DNA of 64,000 bases. It comes from CAVXXB01 sp963765585 (lineage in GTDB: Bacteria; Calditrichota; Calditrichia; JAJRVZ01). The stretch is taken from NCBI GenBank assembly GCA_963765585.1, contig CAVXXB010000005.1, positions 1-64,000 on the forward strand. Direction: 5' to 3'. This document shows positions 18,247 through 27,308 of the stretch, one piece after another (within the stretch, counting starts at the first letter, position 1; every line of letters begins with the position of its first letter). The position numbers and the translations under genes were made by a program. The notes under the pieces were generated by a model that made no database searches, was not told where the DNA came from, and saw only the letters and a program-made list of their open reading frames with translations.

Positions 18247-18308
18247 TTCATGTTTTAGATAATACCAGATAAAAGATGAATTATATTTAAAGGGGAGAAT
18301 ATTGTATC

Positions 18309-19374
18309 ATGGCACGATTTTTTAAAAACAGAGAAGCCAATCAGGGACTCGCTCCTGGCTCATTGGTCTTTATAGGGAATAAGAAAGTGGAGAATATCCG
18401 AATTAGAATTATTGATTTTGATAAAGATAAACTCGATGAACAGGAGTTTAAAGATATTACACAGGGAGCTGAATATAAAAAAAGTAATACGGTTACCTGG
18501 CTTAATATCGATGGTCTCCATGACCTTGATGTTATCAGGAAAGTGGGAGAAGTCTTTGATCTGCACCCATTGTTATTGGAAGATATATTAAATACCGGTC
18601 AACGCCCTAAAATGGAAGAATTCGATAATTGTCTGTTCATTGTGCTGAAAATGCTTCGTTATGATGATGAGAAAGAGATAATTCATGCAGAACAACTATC
18701 TTTGATCATCGGTAAAACATTTTTAATTACTTTTCAGGAAAAAGTGGGTGATGTGTTCGAACCGGTCAGGGATAGAATCAGAAAGAAAAAGGGCAGAATC
18801 AGGGCAGCCGGAATAGATTATTTAGCGTATGCTTTATTGGATACTGTCGTCGATAATTACATCTATCTTATCTCCAGATTTGGTGAAAAGATTGAAGATA
18901 TTGAGGTAGGTGTTTTAGAAGATACATCAGCAGAGACGCTGGAAAAAATCAACAGTTATAAAAAAGAAATGAGCTGATATACGAAAATCGGTCAGACCGG
19001 CAAAAGAATTTCTGACTCAATTGCAAAGAGTAGAGTCTGAGTTTATTCGGGAGGAGACAAAGCCTTTCCTGAATGATTTACTTGATTTGAGTACTCAGGC
19101 AACAGAAGCAATTGACATGTATAGAGAGATGCTCTCAGATCAGTTGAATATTTATAACAGCAGTCTCAGTAATAAAATGAATGATGTAATGAAAGTACTA
19201 ACCATATTTGCGGCCATATTCATCCCTCTGACATTCATAGCCGGTATATACGGTACCAATTTTGAATACTTGCCAGAACTGCATTTCAAATATAGTTACT
19301 ATATATTTTGGGGAGTGATGATAAGTGTAGCGATGGGTATGCTTCTGTTTTTCAAGAGAAAAGGATGGTTCTGA
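18309..19374 (+). CDS. corA: CorA-family Mg2+/Co2+ transporter (one frameshift; GTN motif)
   Basis: The N-terminal cytoplasmic domain occupies 18309 to about 18972 (TWLNIDGLHDLDVIRKVGE, FDLHPLLLEDILNTGQRPK). It is followed by a one-base shift, after which DIRKSVRPAKEFLTQLQ resumes and the frame runs to 19374 with the two C-terminal transmembrane helices (MKVLTIFAAIFIPLTFIAG and YYIFWGVMISVAMGMLLFF). The family's periplasmic GMN signature reads GTN here (YGTNFEYLPEL). ATG 18309 follows AAAGGGGAG. CorA forms a pentameric inner-membrane divalent-cation channel. Without the frameshift the protein would be about 354 residues, normal for CorA. The GTN change makes substrate assignment uncertain. 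Confidence 0.85.
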
Positions 19375-19413
19375 TTATTCGATTGCTGTTAATTATACAT
19401 TTTGAGAGAAAAT

Positions 19414-20562
19414 ATGAAAATTTTAGTATTAGGTGCCGGGCTGGTTGGGGCGCCCATGGCTATCGATCTAATTAAAGATGATAAATTTGAGGTAAGCGTT
19501 GCAGATTACAGCAATGAAGCCTTGAATAAAATAAAAGCGAAATGCCCCGACGTCACAGTCATTAAAAAGGATTTATCAAATCCGGCTGATGTGACCACTC
19601 TGGTGTCCAACTACGACTTGGTAGTCAATGCGGTCCCCGGGTTTATGGGATTTGAAACAGCCAAAGCCATCATACGAGCCGGAAAAAATTGCGCCTGTAT
19701 CGCATTTTACGAAGAAGATCCCTTTGAATTGGATCAGTTGGCTAAAGATAACGATGTTACCATGATCATGGACTGCGGTGTCTATCCTGGTATGGGAAGC
19801 GCATTGATTATGGATGTGACGCGAAAACTTGATGAAGTACAAAGTGTCTTGACCTATGTAGGCGGTCTGCCCGAGATCAGAGAATGGCCCAGTGAATACA
19901 AAGCCGTATTTTCACCCATCGATGTCATAGAAGAGTATATTCGTCCTGCGCGATATATCGAAAACGGATTTGAGGTGGTGCGTCCGGCCTTATCCGATCC
20001 GGAGTATATCTTTTTTCCAAAAATCGGGACACTCGAAGCATTCAATACCGACGGTTTGCGAACGTTAGCCAAAACCATTCAAGCCCCTAATTTAAAAGAG
20101 AAAACATTGCGCTATCCCGGTCATATCGAAAAAATGGCTGTCTTGCGGGAACTGGGATTCTTTTCAAAAGAGGAGAGTATAGAAATCAATGGCCAGAAGA
20201 CGAGTCCGCTTGCCTTGACCGCGCAGGTATTGTTTCCAAACTGGAAACTGAAACCAGGGGAGAAGGACATCACTATTTTTCAATCCATCATTGAGGGAAT
20301 TAAGGACGGACAGAATATGACATACACTATTGATATGTATGATAAATATTGCCCTGATACGGATGTAATCTCTATGGCCCGAACTACCGGTTACACCGCC
20401 ACTATGGCAATCCGGATGATTGCCGATGGAGTTTATTCACACAAGGGAATATCGCCCCCGGAGTATATGGGTAAATATCCCGATTGTATTGACTATATGC
20501 AGAGGGGATTGAAACAGAGAGGCGTTAATTGGATCATATCGGAGGAAGTAAATGTATATTAA
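19414..20562 (+). CDS. Saccharopine dehydrogenase family protein
   Basis: This 382-residue protein starts at ATG 19414; a TTG 12 bases earlier is in frame but lacks a better ribosome site. The Rossmann fold is at the very start (ILVLGAGLVGAPMAIDLI, then VADYS). It is followed by DLVVNAVPGFMGFE and the DCGVYPGMG motif of the saccharopine/carboxynorspermidine dehydrogenase superfamily. The C-terminal domain has LRYPGHIEKMAVLRELGFF and ARTTGYTATMAIRM. It probably oxidises or reduces saccharopine (lysine metabolism) with NAD(P), in the cytoplasm. It overlaps the next gene by 11 bp, so they are co-transcribed. Confidence 0.85.
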   Translation: MKILVLGAGLVGAPMAIDLIKDDKFEVSVADYSNEALNKIKAKCPDVTVIKKDLSNPADVTTLVSNYDLVVNAVPGFMGFETAKAIIRAGKNCACIAFYEEDPFELDQLAKDNDVTMIMDCGVYPGMGSALIMDVTRKLDEVQSVLTYVGGLPEIREWPSEYKAVFSPIDVIEEYIRPARYIENGFEVVRPALSDPEYIFFPKIGTLEAFNTDGLRTLAKTIQAPNLKEKTLRYPGHIEKMAVLRELGFFSKEESIEINGQKTSPLALTAQVLFPNWKLKPGEKDITIFQSIIEGIKDGQNMTYTIDMYDKYCPDTDVISMARTTGYTATMAIRMIADGVYSHKGISPPEYMGKYPDCIDYMQRGLKQRGVNWIISEEVNVY

Positions 20563-21463
20563 ATTATTCCAGTTACTTTTTATAAGTATATTTTTATCTC
20601 TCAAGGTGCCGGTATTTGCACAGGACCTTGATCCCAGAGCTTATGCGAGAGTTCCAGTTGATATGACATTTATAGCTACGGGCTTCATGTACACATACGG
20701 AGGTGTTTTACTGGATCCAACATCGCCCATCCAGGATTTGAAAGCAAATGTTGAGTCACCGATGCTTGGTGTGGGACGTACATTCAGTTTGTTTGGTCTG
20801 ACTTCCCAGGCATTTGTTGCTTTACCATATTCGTGGGCACAGGTGTCAGGAAAGTTAGTAGGTCAGGATTCGAGTATTACTCGTTCAGGTATGGGTGATA
20901 TGCGACTTCGATTATCAGTACTATTGTTTGGCGCGCCAGCTAAAACAATAGAAGAATTTGCGAAATATTCATCTCAGAGTGTCGTGGGTGCAAGCCTGAC
21001 GATAGTGGCACCCACAGGACAGTATTCAAACGAGAAACTCATCAATCTTGGCACTAACCGATGGTCAATCAAGCCTGAAATAGGATTATCATATAAATTA
21101 ACCGAGCAATGGCTTATTGATATGTACGCAGGTGTCTGGCTGTTTACAACCAACGGATCATATTATCCGGGTAGTTCTGTTCGCAGCCAGAATCCCCTCA
21201 TCAGCTTCCAAACACATCTCAGTTATAATTTTAATCCATTAATGTGGGCGGCAATTGACTTGACTTATTACACCGGAGGTCAATCTTCCGTAAATGATTT
21301 ATACAACGATGACGGGCAGAACAACTCACGGATTGGGGCAACATTCAACCTGCCGGTTAGCAGAAAGAACTCAATTAAAATCGCCTACAGTACAGGGGCA
21401 ATAATTCGATTCGGTGCCAACTTTTCAACTATCTCAATCGCATGGCAGATGCTATTTTTCTAA
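20552..21463 (+). CDS. MetA-pathway-type outer-membrane beta-barrel protein
   Basis: This 303-residue protein has a signal peptide MYIKLFQLLFISIFLSLKVPVFAQ. The mature start DLDPRAYARVPVDMTFIATG is characteristic of the Phenol_MetA_deg family. GMGDMRLRLSVLLFGAP and SLTIVAPTGQYSNEKLINLG, then NRWSIKPEIGLSYKL, are its most conserved strands, and it ends in an aromatic strand IAWQMLFF. It would be an outer-membrane channel with unknown substrate. It overlaps the saccharopine dehydrogenase gene by 11 bp. It is a distant paralogue of 2048-3040. Confidence 0.85.
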   Translation: MYIKLFQLLFISIFLSLKVPVFAQDLDPRAYARVPVDMTFIATGFMYTYGGVLLDPTSPIQDLKANVESPMLGVGRTFSLFGLTSQAFVALPYSWAQVSGKLVGQDSSITRSGMGDMRLRLSVLLFGAPAKTIEEFAKYSSQSVVGASLTIVAPTGQYSNEKLINLGTNRWSIKPEIGLSYKLTEQWLIDMYAGVWLFTTNGSYYPGSSVRSQNPLISFQTHLSYNFNPLMWAAIDLTYYTGGQSSVNDLYNDDGQNNSRIGATFNLPVSRKNSIKIAYSTGAIIRFGANFSTISIAWQMLFF

Positions 21464-21583
21464 ATAAAATGCGAGTGGTTTTATAAATCTGTAAAGTCCT
21501 AACCAAGTTGACATTTTAATTCCTTCCCGGCAAAGAAATAAAAACAACTTTCCTCTAAAATAATAATTGTGTAACTTTTAGCT

Positions 21584-21859
21584 ATGAAACTAAAGACGAT
21601 GATTGTTGTATTTATCGCCGTAATTGGTTTAGTCGGTGTACGTCTGGCAACACTGATCGACGATCCGGAACATTTAATCACTCCCGATGAAGATTGCCCC
21701 ATTTGCCAGGCCTACCACTCCCAGGTTCTTTTGGTCGCAGAGGCTGATCTAAATGCACCCCCAACTCTGTTATTATATCTAAGTGCGCAGATACCTATTG
21801 ATCCTAATATAGATATCTTCCATCCCATATTATCGATAAGAGCACCCCCCATATCCTAA
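21584..21859 (+). CDS. Small exported CPIC-motif protein
   Basis: This 91-residue protein begins with one hydrophobic segment (MKLKTMIVVFIAVIGLVGVRLA), followed by DEDCPICQAYHSQVLLVAE and a proline-rich end IRAPPIS. CxxC followed by a His suggests metal or redox binding. Short proteins of this layout are often found with zinc-uptake genes, and here the zinc/manganese locus begins 170 bp downstream. I infer a possible role in metal handling at the envelope. No named family was recognised. Confidence 0.55.
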   Translation: MKLKTMIVVFIAVIGLVGVRLATLIDDPEHLITPDEDCPICQAYHSQVLLVAEADLNAPPTLLLYLSAQIPIDPNIDIFHPILSIRAPPIS

Positions 21860-22025
21860 AGCCACAATAAGTTCTACTGATTAATTTTTTTCCTATTTTG
21901 ATTGATCCGGTTTGTCTTTGACTATTTATGAGAACTTGTGATTATATTCCTTTGACATCTTCTCAAGATTTTTAAGGATAAAGGGGACATAAATTTCTTA
22001 GTAAAAAATAAGGATAGGTGATAGC

Positions 22026-23186
22026 GTGAAAAGATATTCATTTATTATAACTATAATGATTGTATTTACTGTTCTAAAAAATAGCCCTGCTCAGGGAAGC
22101 TCAGATGCTTCAGCAACCGGTATTAGCAGATCATTTAATCCGGCACTAAGTGTTAACTCTCTTTTCTATGGTATGGGATCGAGTAAAAATGAACCGCTCT
22201 ATTCCCAAACGGGTCTTACGCAGGGATTGCATTATCAGGAAGTAGAATTGATGGTGACTGCGAATGTTGATGTATATTTGAAGTCATTGGTAACGGTTTC
22301 TGCTTCAGAACAGGACGGGATTGGATTGGAAGAAGCATACTTGACAACATTGCGCCTGCCAATTCCGGCCACTATTCGTGGTGGACAAATGTTGAATACA
22401 TTTGGACAGCATAATCTGATGCATCTCCATCATTTGGCTTTTGCCGATTATCCTATGATTCTGGATCATGTGTTTGGCCCTGATCTGAATGAAGTTGGTG
22501 TCGAAGCTGCTTACCTTATGCCAACACCCTGGTATATGGATGCCATCGTTGGTTTTTTAAATGGGGATAATCAAATACTATTCAACAGTAGTAAACCTTC
22601 TGATTTCGCCTACCTGTTTCACCTTGATAATTTATGGGATATTGCTGACGAATATACTATTCGCCTTGGCGGAACATACCTCAGTGGTCACAGGGGGCTG
22701 TATCATTCGATGATTTTTCACCCGTGGGATCTGATACCAGCAATATATTATCTACAGTATGGGGATTAGATTTTCATCTGAAATGGAAGCCTTTGAACGC
22801 GGACGTTACCATTCAATAACTCTGCAAGGTGAGTATATTCAATCTGATCTGAAATTTAACGAAAGTAGATCTGGTCCCATACATGGTTATTTTCTACAGA
22901 TGCTGGGACAGTTTAATATACGATGGTGGTTACAATGCCGCTATGATTGGTATAATCAATCCAATGATCTGAATAGATTTTTTCCGGTGCCTGAAATTGC
23001 ATCAAATAACTCGTCAAAATGATTTAACCGGTAATCGTATCAGTGTCGGCTTTAGGTTATGTCCCGACTGAATTCAGTGCTTTTCGCATTCAATACAATT
23101 TAATAAAGGTAAATGGTGAAACTGAAAGTCAAATTATAGCGCAGGTCAATGTAACCATAGGGTCACACCCGGCTCATAAATACTAA
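22026..23186 (+). pseudogene. Zinc-locus outer-membrane porin-like protein (multiple frameshifts)
   Basis: GTG 22026 is followed by signal peptide MKRYSFIITIMIVFTVLKNSPAQ. The protein continues as FNPALSVNSLFYG, LEEAYLTTLRLPIPATIRGG and FGQHNLMHLHHLAFADYP. This is the pattern of barrel proteins usually annotated beside ZnuABC, often misnamed TonB receptors. Frame changes occur near 22692 (G-run), 22797, about 23010 and about 23068. Joined together the frames read GAVSFDDFSPVG, STVWGLDFHLKWKPL, ERGRYHSITLQGEY, TEFSAFRIQYNL and finally TIGSHPAHKY-TAA at 23184-23186. That GSHPAHKY ending is typical of the family. Function would be metal passage across the outer membrane if intact. Confidence 0.7.
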
Positions 23187-23202
23187 GATATAAGGAGAAG
23201 TT

Positions 23203-24196
23203 ATGAAATTGAATTTAAAGACAAATATCACTTTGTTTGCTGATTTTATTTCCTGGGTGGAATGAGATTTTAGCTCAGGACTTAAATGTTGTCACAACAT
23301 TACCCAGTTTGGCTTCAATTACTAAGTAGTATTGGCGGAGAACATGTTGAGGTATACAGCATAACTCGAGGTGTCCAGGATGCTCATTATATCGAAGCAA
23401 AACCCAGTTATATGGTTAAGTTAAACCGGGCAGATTTACTCATTTATTCAGGATTAGAACTTGAGATAGGCTGGTTACCTCTCCTGATCCAGGGAGCCAG
23501 AAATCATGATGTGACGCCGGGTGCCACTGGTAGTTTAAATGCTTCACAGGCAATACCCAACGATTTTATTCTTGAAAAACCCAGGGGCGAAGTGGACAGG
23601 AGCATGGGGGATGTGCATCCTTCCGGTAATCCCCATTATCTACTTAATCCGTATCTGGGAATTAATGTGGCTGAACTGATTACGGATAAACTCATCGAAT
23701 TAGATCCTGATCATATGGATATATATGATGAACAATTTCAATAAATTCAGAACAGAATTACAAAATAAAATAACAGAACTCGAATCAAATGCGGACGCTT
23801 TAAGAGGACATGGAATTAGTCTGCTATCACGTACACTGGAGTTATTTACTCAATTGGTTAGATATTAAGGTGGCCGGATATGTGGAGTTAAGGCCTGGTA
23901 TTCCCCCTACGCCAAGACATAAAAAAGATATTATAAATCTGATGAAACGAAAAGATATTAAAATGGTGATTATCTCCTCCTGGAAAGATCCGACAAAGGC
24001 GCAGGAAGTTGCGAATGCAGCAGAAGCTGAATTACTCATTTTGCCAGGTGAAGTTAATGCGATGCCTGGAGCGGATGGTTATATCGAATGGTTGGATTAT
24101 ATGGTTCAATACCTGGTTAGTGTCGCTGATAAAAGTTCAATCCGATGCAAATCACAGAGAAAGAAACAGGCAACGAGAACAAAAAAGAGGTACAAA
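23203..24196 (+). pseudogene. Zn/Mn ABC transporter substrate-binding protein, ZnuA-like (frameshifted)
   Basis: ATG 23203 follows TAAGGAGAAG. Pieces in different frames reconstruct a cluster A-I metal-binding protein: signal CLLILFPGWNEILAQ, LNVVTTLPSLASIT, GGEHVEVYSITRGVQDAH, YIEAKPSYMVKL, GDVHPSGNPHYLLNP, then IKVAGYVELRPGIPPTPRHK and LPGEVNAMPGADGYIEWLDY. The His residues of DAHY, HPSGNPH and further C-terminal ligands fit Zn/Mn coordination. At least four frame changes occur (near 23240, 23325, 23745 and 23800). The last frame runs without stop into the permease gene; another frame would end in an ATGA overlap at 24197-24200. Confidence 0.8.
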
Positions 24197-25024
24197 ATGA
24201 TTGAAATAATGACTTTTATGGCACCTGCAATTTGTATGTGTATCATTCTTGTTGGGATCTGTGGCTACGTGGGTATCCATGTTGTTAAACGTGAAGTTAT
24301 ATTTATAGATATTGCTTTGGCCCAAATTGCAGCATTAGGTGCTTCACTTGGTATTTTCCTTGGCTTTGAATTAGATGATCCCTGGACATTTGTCATATCT
24401 CTTTTAGTAACGCTGGTTGCTGCTTTATTGCTTTCGACAACAAGACGGTTGAGGAAATTTGTTCCTCAGGAAGCTTTTATAGGTATTCTTTATGCTACAG
24501 GGGCGGCTGCCGTGATTCTTGCCGGTGATCGGTTGCCACATGGATCTGAACATGTCCATGATCTGATGGTCGGACATATCCTATGGGTGAATTGGACGGA
24601 AGTTGGGATATATGCGTTGATTTATCTGGTGTTAGGTTTTATATATTTTATAGTTCATAAACGCTTGCTCGAATTCAGTGAAAATGCTAAAAAGAAAGAT
24701 GATTCCAGTTCTAACTTTATGATTTGGGATTTTATTTTCTATGCGCTTCTGGGTGTTTTAGTGACATTTGCAGTCAGGGTAGCCGGTGTTTTATTGGTAT
24801 TCGGTTTTTTAATTGTGCCGGCGGTGATCGGTTCGTTAATTGGAAAGACTTTCTCCGGACGTTTGGTAATCGGATGGGTAACAGGGATTTTGGTAAGTCT
24901 TATCGGAAGTTATCTCTCATATATCATGGATTTCCCCACAGGTGGGATGGTAGTCGTTACTCTGGGAATCACTTTACTATTAGTTTCAATCGTTAGGGGA
25001 GTGCAACTAAAGATTCTGAATTAG
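24197..25024 (+). CDS. znuB: Zn/Mn ABC transporter permease (ZnuB/MntB-like)
   Basis: This 275-residue ABC-3 family permease has about eight membrane helices. ATG 24197 is chosen because AAAGAGG lies just upstream and the homology begins there (MTFMAPAICMCIILVGICG), although the frame is open further upstream. Family motifs are VVKREVIFIDIALAQIAALG, QEAFIGILYATGAAAVIL, the HGSEHVHDLMVGHILWV loop and VAGVLLVFGFLIVPAVIGSL. It would import Zn2+ or Mn2+ delivered by the binding protein encoded immediately upstream. No ATPase (ZnuC) gene follows; the next gene is a cupin lipoprotein 120 bp away. Confidence 0.88.
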   Translation: MIEIMTFMAPAICMCIILVGICGYVGIHVVKREVIFIDIALAQIAALGASLGIFLGFELDDPWTFVISLLVTLVAALLLSTTRRLRKFVPQEAFIGILYATGAAAVILAGDRLPHGSEHVHDLMVGHILWVNWTEVGIYALIYLVLGFIYFIVHKRLLEFSENAKKKDDSSSNFMIWDFIFYALLGVLVTFAVRVAGVLLVFGFLIVPAVIGSLIGKTFSGRLVIGWVTGILVSLIGSYLSYIMDFPTGGMVVVTLGITLLLVSIVRGVQLKILN

Positions 25025-25144
25025 TAACTATTTAACAAAAAAGTAAGTACATTACGGTTTACATCAAATACGTTAACTTATATTTTTTCAAAATCAAGGC
25101 TATACTATTTTGAACACTCATCACAAACATTTAGGAGGTACATT

Positions 25145-25846
25145 ATGAAACTTGTCAAATTATTCGTTGCTTGTTTTGGAATTTTGCTAATTCTTGGCAG
25201 TTGTGGTCAACAACAAGAAAAAGTCACAGAAGACGTTGTTGGTACCCACCAGGATAATACGACAGTTAAATTTGAAAACGACTATGTCAAAATGGTTGAA
25301 TTCATGCTTAAACCGGGTGACATCATACCATCACATAAAGGTATGCCGCGTGTCGTTTATGCTTTATCAGATTATAAAATTAAGTGGACTGAAGGTGATC
25401 AGGTGAGTGAGAAGGAATGGAAGAAAGGTGATGTCCACTGGCACAGTGCTGTCGAGCATGCAGTTGAAAATATAGGCGATACCGATGCGAACTATATCGT
25501 TGTTAGCAGAAAAGAATTAGCCTTACCTGCAGCCGGTGACTATGTCATAAAGGAAGATGCCAGTCAGATTGATTCCGAACACTCCAAGAACATTTTTGAG
25601 AATGAATATCTACGTATCATTGAGGTAAAACTTGCTGCTGGGGAATCGCAACCAATGCACCATGGAGTCAATCGTTTGATTTATTCTTTGACATCATACC
25701 AAATCGATTATAGTTCTGATCAGATGGCCCCAAAGAATACGAAAATAGAATCAGGTGAAATCCATTGGCATACTGCAGATAAACATGCAGTAAAAAATAC
25801 TGGCGAGACAATGGCTCATTATCTCATTTTTGAATTTAAGCAATAA
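25145..25846 (+). CDS. Double-cupin lipoprotein
   Basis: This 233-residue protein starts at ATG 25145 behind TTAGGAGGT. The lipobox is LLILGSC. Two homologous cupin repeats follow, at about residues 38-118 and 143-233. Each contains the unusual HWH motif: GDVHWHSAVEHAVEN in the first and GEIHWHTADKHAVKN in the second, with EYLRIIEVKLAAGESQPMH-type strands before. The internal duplication is evident by eye. It is an envelope protein likely to bind a metal; its activity is unknown. It may belong to the upstream zinc unit or be separate. A terminator follows. Confidence 0.75.
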   Translation: MKLVKLFVACFGILLILGSCGQQQEKVTEDVVGTHQDNTTVKFENDYVKMVEFMLKPGDIIPSHKGMPRVVYALSDYKIKWTEGDQVSEKEWKKGDVHWHSAVEHAVENIGDTDANYIVVSRKELALPAAGDYVIKEDASQIDSEHSKNIFENEYLRIIEVKLAAGESQPMHHGVNRLIYSLTSYQIDYSSDQMAPKNTKIESGEIHWHTADKHAVKNTGETMAHYLIFEFKQ

Positions 25847-25921
25847 AGTAAAAGTAAAGTTTGCCTCTTCTATACGCTAAGGCAGACCATGAAATTATCT
25901 CAGATATTTGGATCATCAATA

Positions 25922-25952
25922 AAAACCTCTGCCGGGAGTCAGAGGTTTTTTA
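25922..25952. terminator. Bidirectional terminator between convergent genes
   Basis: AAACCTCT-GCCGGGAGTCAG-AGGTTT, with an A-run on one side and a T-run on the other, between (+) and (-) genes. It closely resembles the 33157-33186 terminator. Confidence 0.8.
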
Positions 25953-25954
25953 TA

Positions 25955-26059
25955 TTAGTATTTTCCAATAAATTCTTTGCCTGTACCGATCAGTTCATCA
26001 CCTGATCCACAGGCCCCAAGTACCTGTGCCTGAAATGGTAAGGCAATTAATACCAACAT
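25955..26059 (-). CDS. Small exported peptide ending FIGKY
   Basis: From ATG 26059 the frame gives 34 residues: a hydrophobic signal-like stretch MLVLIALPFQAQVLG, then ACGSGDELIGTGKEFIGKY and stop at 25955. In-frame sense codons extend to 26092 (KKSKFYLFIV before the Met), which would complete a signal peptide, but no start is visible there. It lies just after the aminotransferase gene and directly before the terminator. The tail FIGKY plus terminator recurs at 33157-33239. It is too short for family assignment and could be a processed peptide. Confidence 0.45.
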   Translation of the reverse strand: MLVLIALPFQAQVLGACGSGDELIGTGKEFIGKY

Positions 26060-26133
26060 TACAATGAACAAATAAAATTTGGACTTTTTTCTTTATTACA
26101 GCGTTGGCCAGCGATATAATTCGAACAACTTAA

Positions 26134-27294
26134 TCATAGGCCAAAATATGTCTCCATTCGATCGAAGGCTTTATTGATCATTTCATTTGGAACACAAAAT
26201 GATAAACGCAAATGGTTTTGTCCTGTAGGCCCGAAGGCGATACCTGGTGTTGCAGAGACCCGTGCTTCTCGCAAGAGTCGTTTACAAAAGGCAGTTGAAT
26301 CGCGGCCTTCATCTGTCTTTATTTTTGGAAACATCAGATAGGAGCCACCCGGTTTTTGATATTCAAAAACATGATTAAGACGATCCAATCGCTCACACAT
26401 TAAATTTCGCGCCGAAAGATAATGGTTTTTGAATTCATTCACGCAATTCTGTGGTCCCTGCAAAGCTGTTAATGCTGCATATTGTGAGACAACCGGTGCA
26501 CAAATTGAAAAGGGGATATGCACCTTGGTTATTTGTGGAATCATATTTTCATGGGCATGCAGATAGCCAATCCGCCAACCAGTCATAGCATAGGTTTTAG
26601 TAAACGTATAGGTGCTGATTACATTTTTTGACATTTCAGGAATGGAAGCGATACTGAAATGTTTATGGTCATCAAAAACAAAATATTCATAAGCTTCATC
26701 TGTTATCACCATCAAATCATGTTCCAATGCAATTTCTGCTATTTGTCTTAAATCATGTTCATGGAAGACAGTACCGGTAGGATTGCTGGGTGTGCAATAC
26801 ACGATAGCTCTGGTTTTGGGCGTAATAGCTCTTTTTATTGCTGGAATATCGAGACGGAAGCCCTCTTCCTCGATCAAAGGCACGAGCACGGGATTACCAG
26901 AGGCAATTTGTACCTGCCGGATATGTGTAGAATAAGTCGGTGTGGGTAAAATGACCTCATCTCCGGGATCAATCACTGCCATCAACGCCGCTGCCAGGCC
27001 TTCAATAGCCCCGACAGTAATAATAATCTGCCCGGCATGGGCATTTACATGGTTATTATGATTCAGTTTTTCGGCGATTGCTTCCCGCAGTTGCGGCAGG
27101 CCAGAACTCTCAGAGTATCCACCTACGCGTCCATCCCTGATGGCCTTTATAGCTGCTTCTTTAATATGCTCCGGTGTATCGCTGGTTGGTTTTGCCCATG
27201 ACAAAAAGGCTACATCATCGACCTCTTTCGATAAACGCGTCATCTCGTGGATCGCTGATTTTCCAATTTGGCTAACTCTGTTAGCAATTCTCAT
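26134..27294 (-). CDS. PLP-dependent class I/II aminotransferase
   Basis: This 386-residue, fold-type I aminotransferase of the aspartate/aromatic/alanine type is full length. Visible motifs are YSESSGLPQLREAIAEKL, ITVGAIEGLAAALMAVIDPG, the PLP-ring Asn in CTPSNPTGTV, TDEAYEYFVFDD and the Schiff-base Lys in TFTKTYAMTGWRIGY. The substrate-carboxylate Arg is in NHLRLSFCV. It transfers an amino group between an amino acid and a 2-oxo acid in the cytoplasm; specificity cannot be read. GAGGGTG precedes ATG 27294. It follows the MFS gene by 14 bp, as the penultimate gene of the (-) run. Confidence 0.9.
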   Translation of the reverse strand: MRIANRVSQIGKSAIHEMTRLSKEVDDVAFLSWAKPTSDTPEHIKEAAIKAIRDGRVGGYSESSGLPQLREAIAEKLNHNNHVNAHAGQIIITVGAIEGLAAALMAVIDPGDEVILPTPTYSTHIRQVQIASGNPVLVPLIEEEGFRLDIPAIKRAITPKTRAIVYCTPSNPTGTVFHEHDLRQIAEIALEHDLMVITDEAYEYFVFDDHKHFSIASIPEMSKNVISTYTFTKTYAMTGWRIGYLHAHENMIPQITKVHIPFSICAPVVSQYAALTALQGPQNCVNEFKNHYLSARNLMCERLDRLNHVFEYQKPGGSYLMFPKIKTDEGRDSTAFCKRLLREARVSATPGIAFGPTGQNHLRLSFCVPNEMINKAFDRMETYFGL

Positions 27295-27308
27295 TTTTCA
27301 CCCTCTAT

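Noticed and set aside
18960..19021. Programmed frameshifting in corA and the other shifted genes
   Set aside because: The sites share no slippery heptamer or downstream pseudoknot pattern, and they occur in functionally unrelated genes. Sequencing indels are simpler.
23810..25024. A fused metal-binding protein and permease
   Set aside because: The permease has its own ATG and ribosome site at 24197, and the binding-protein part is already broken by several shifts. The in-frame join is accidental.
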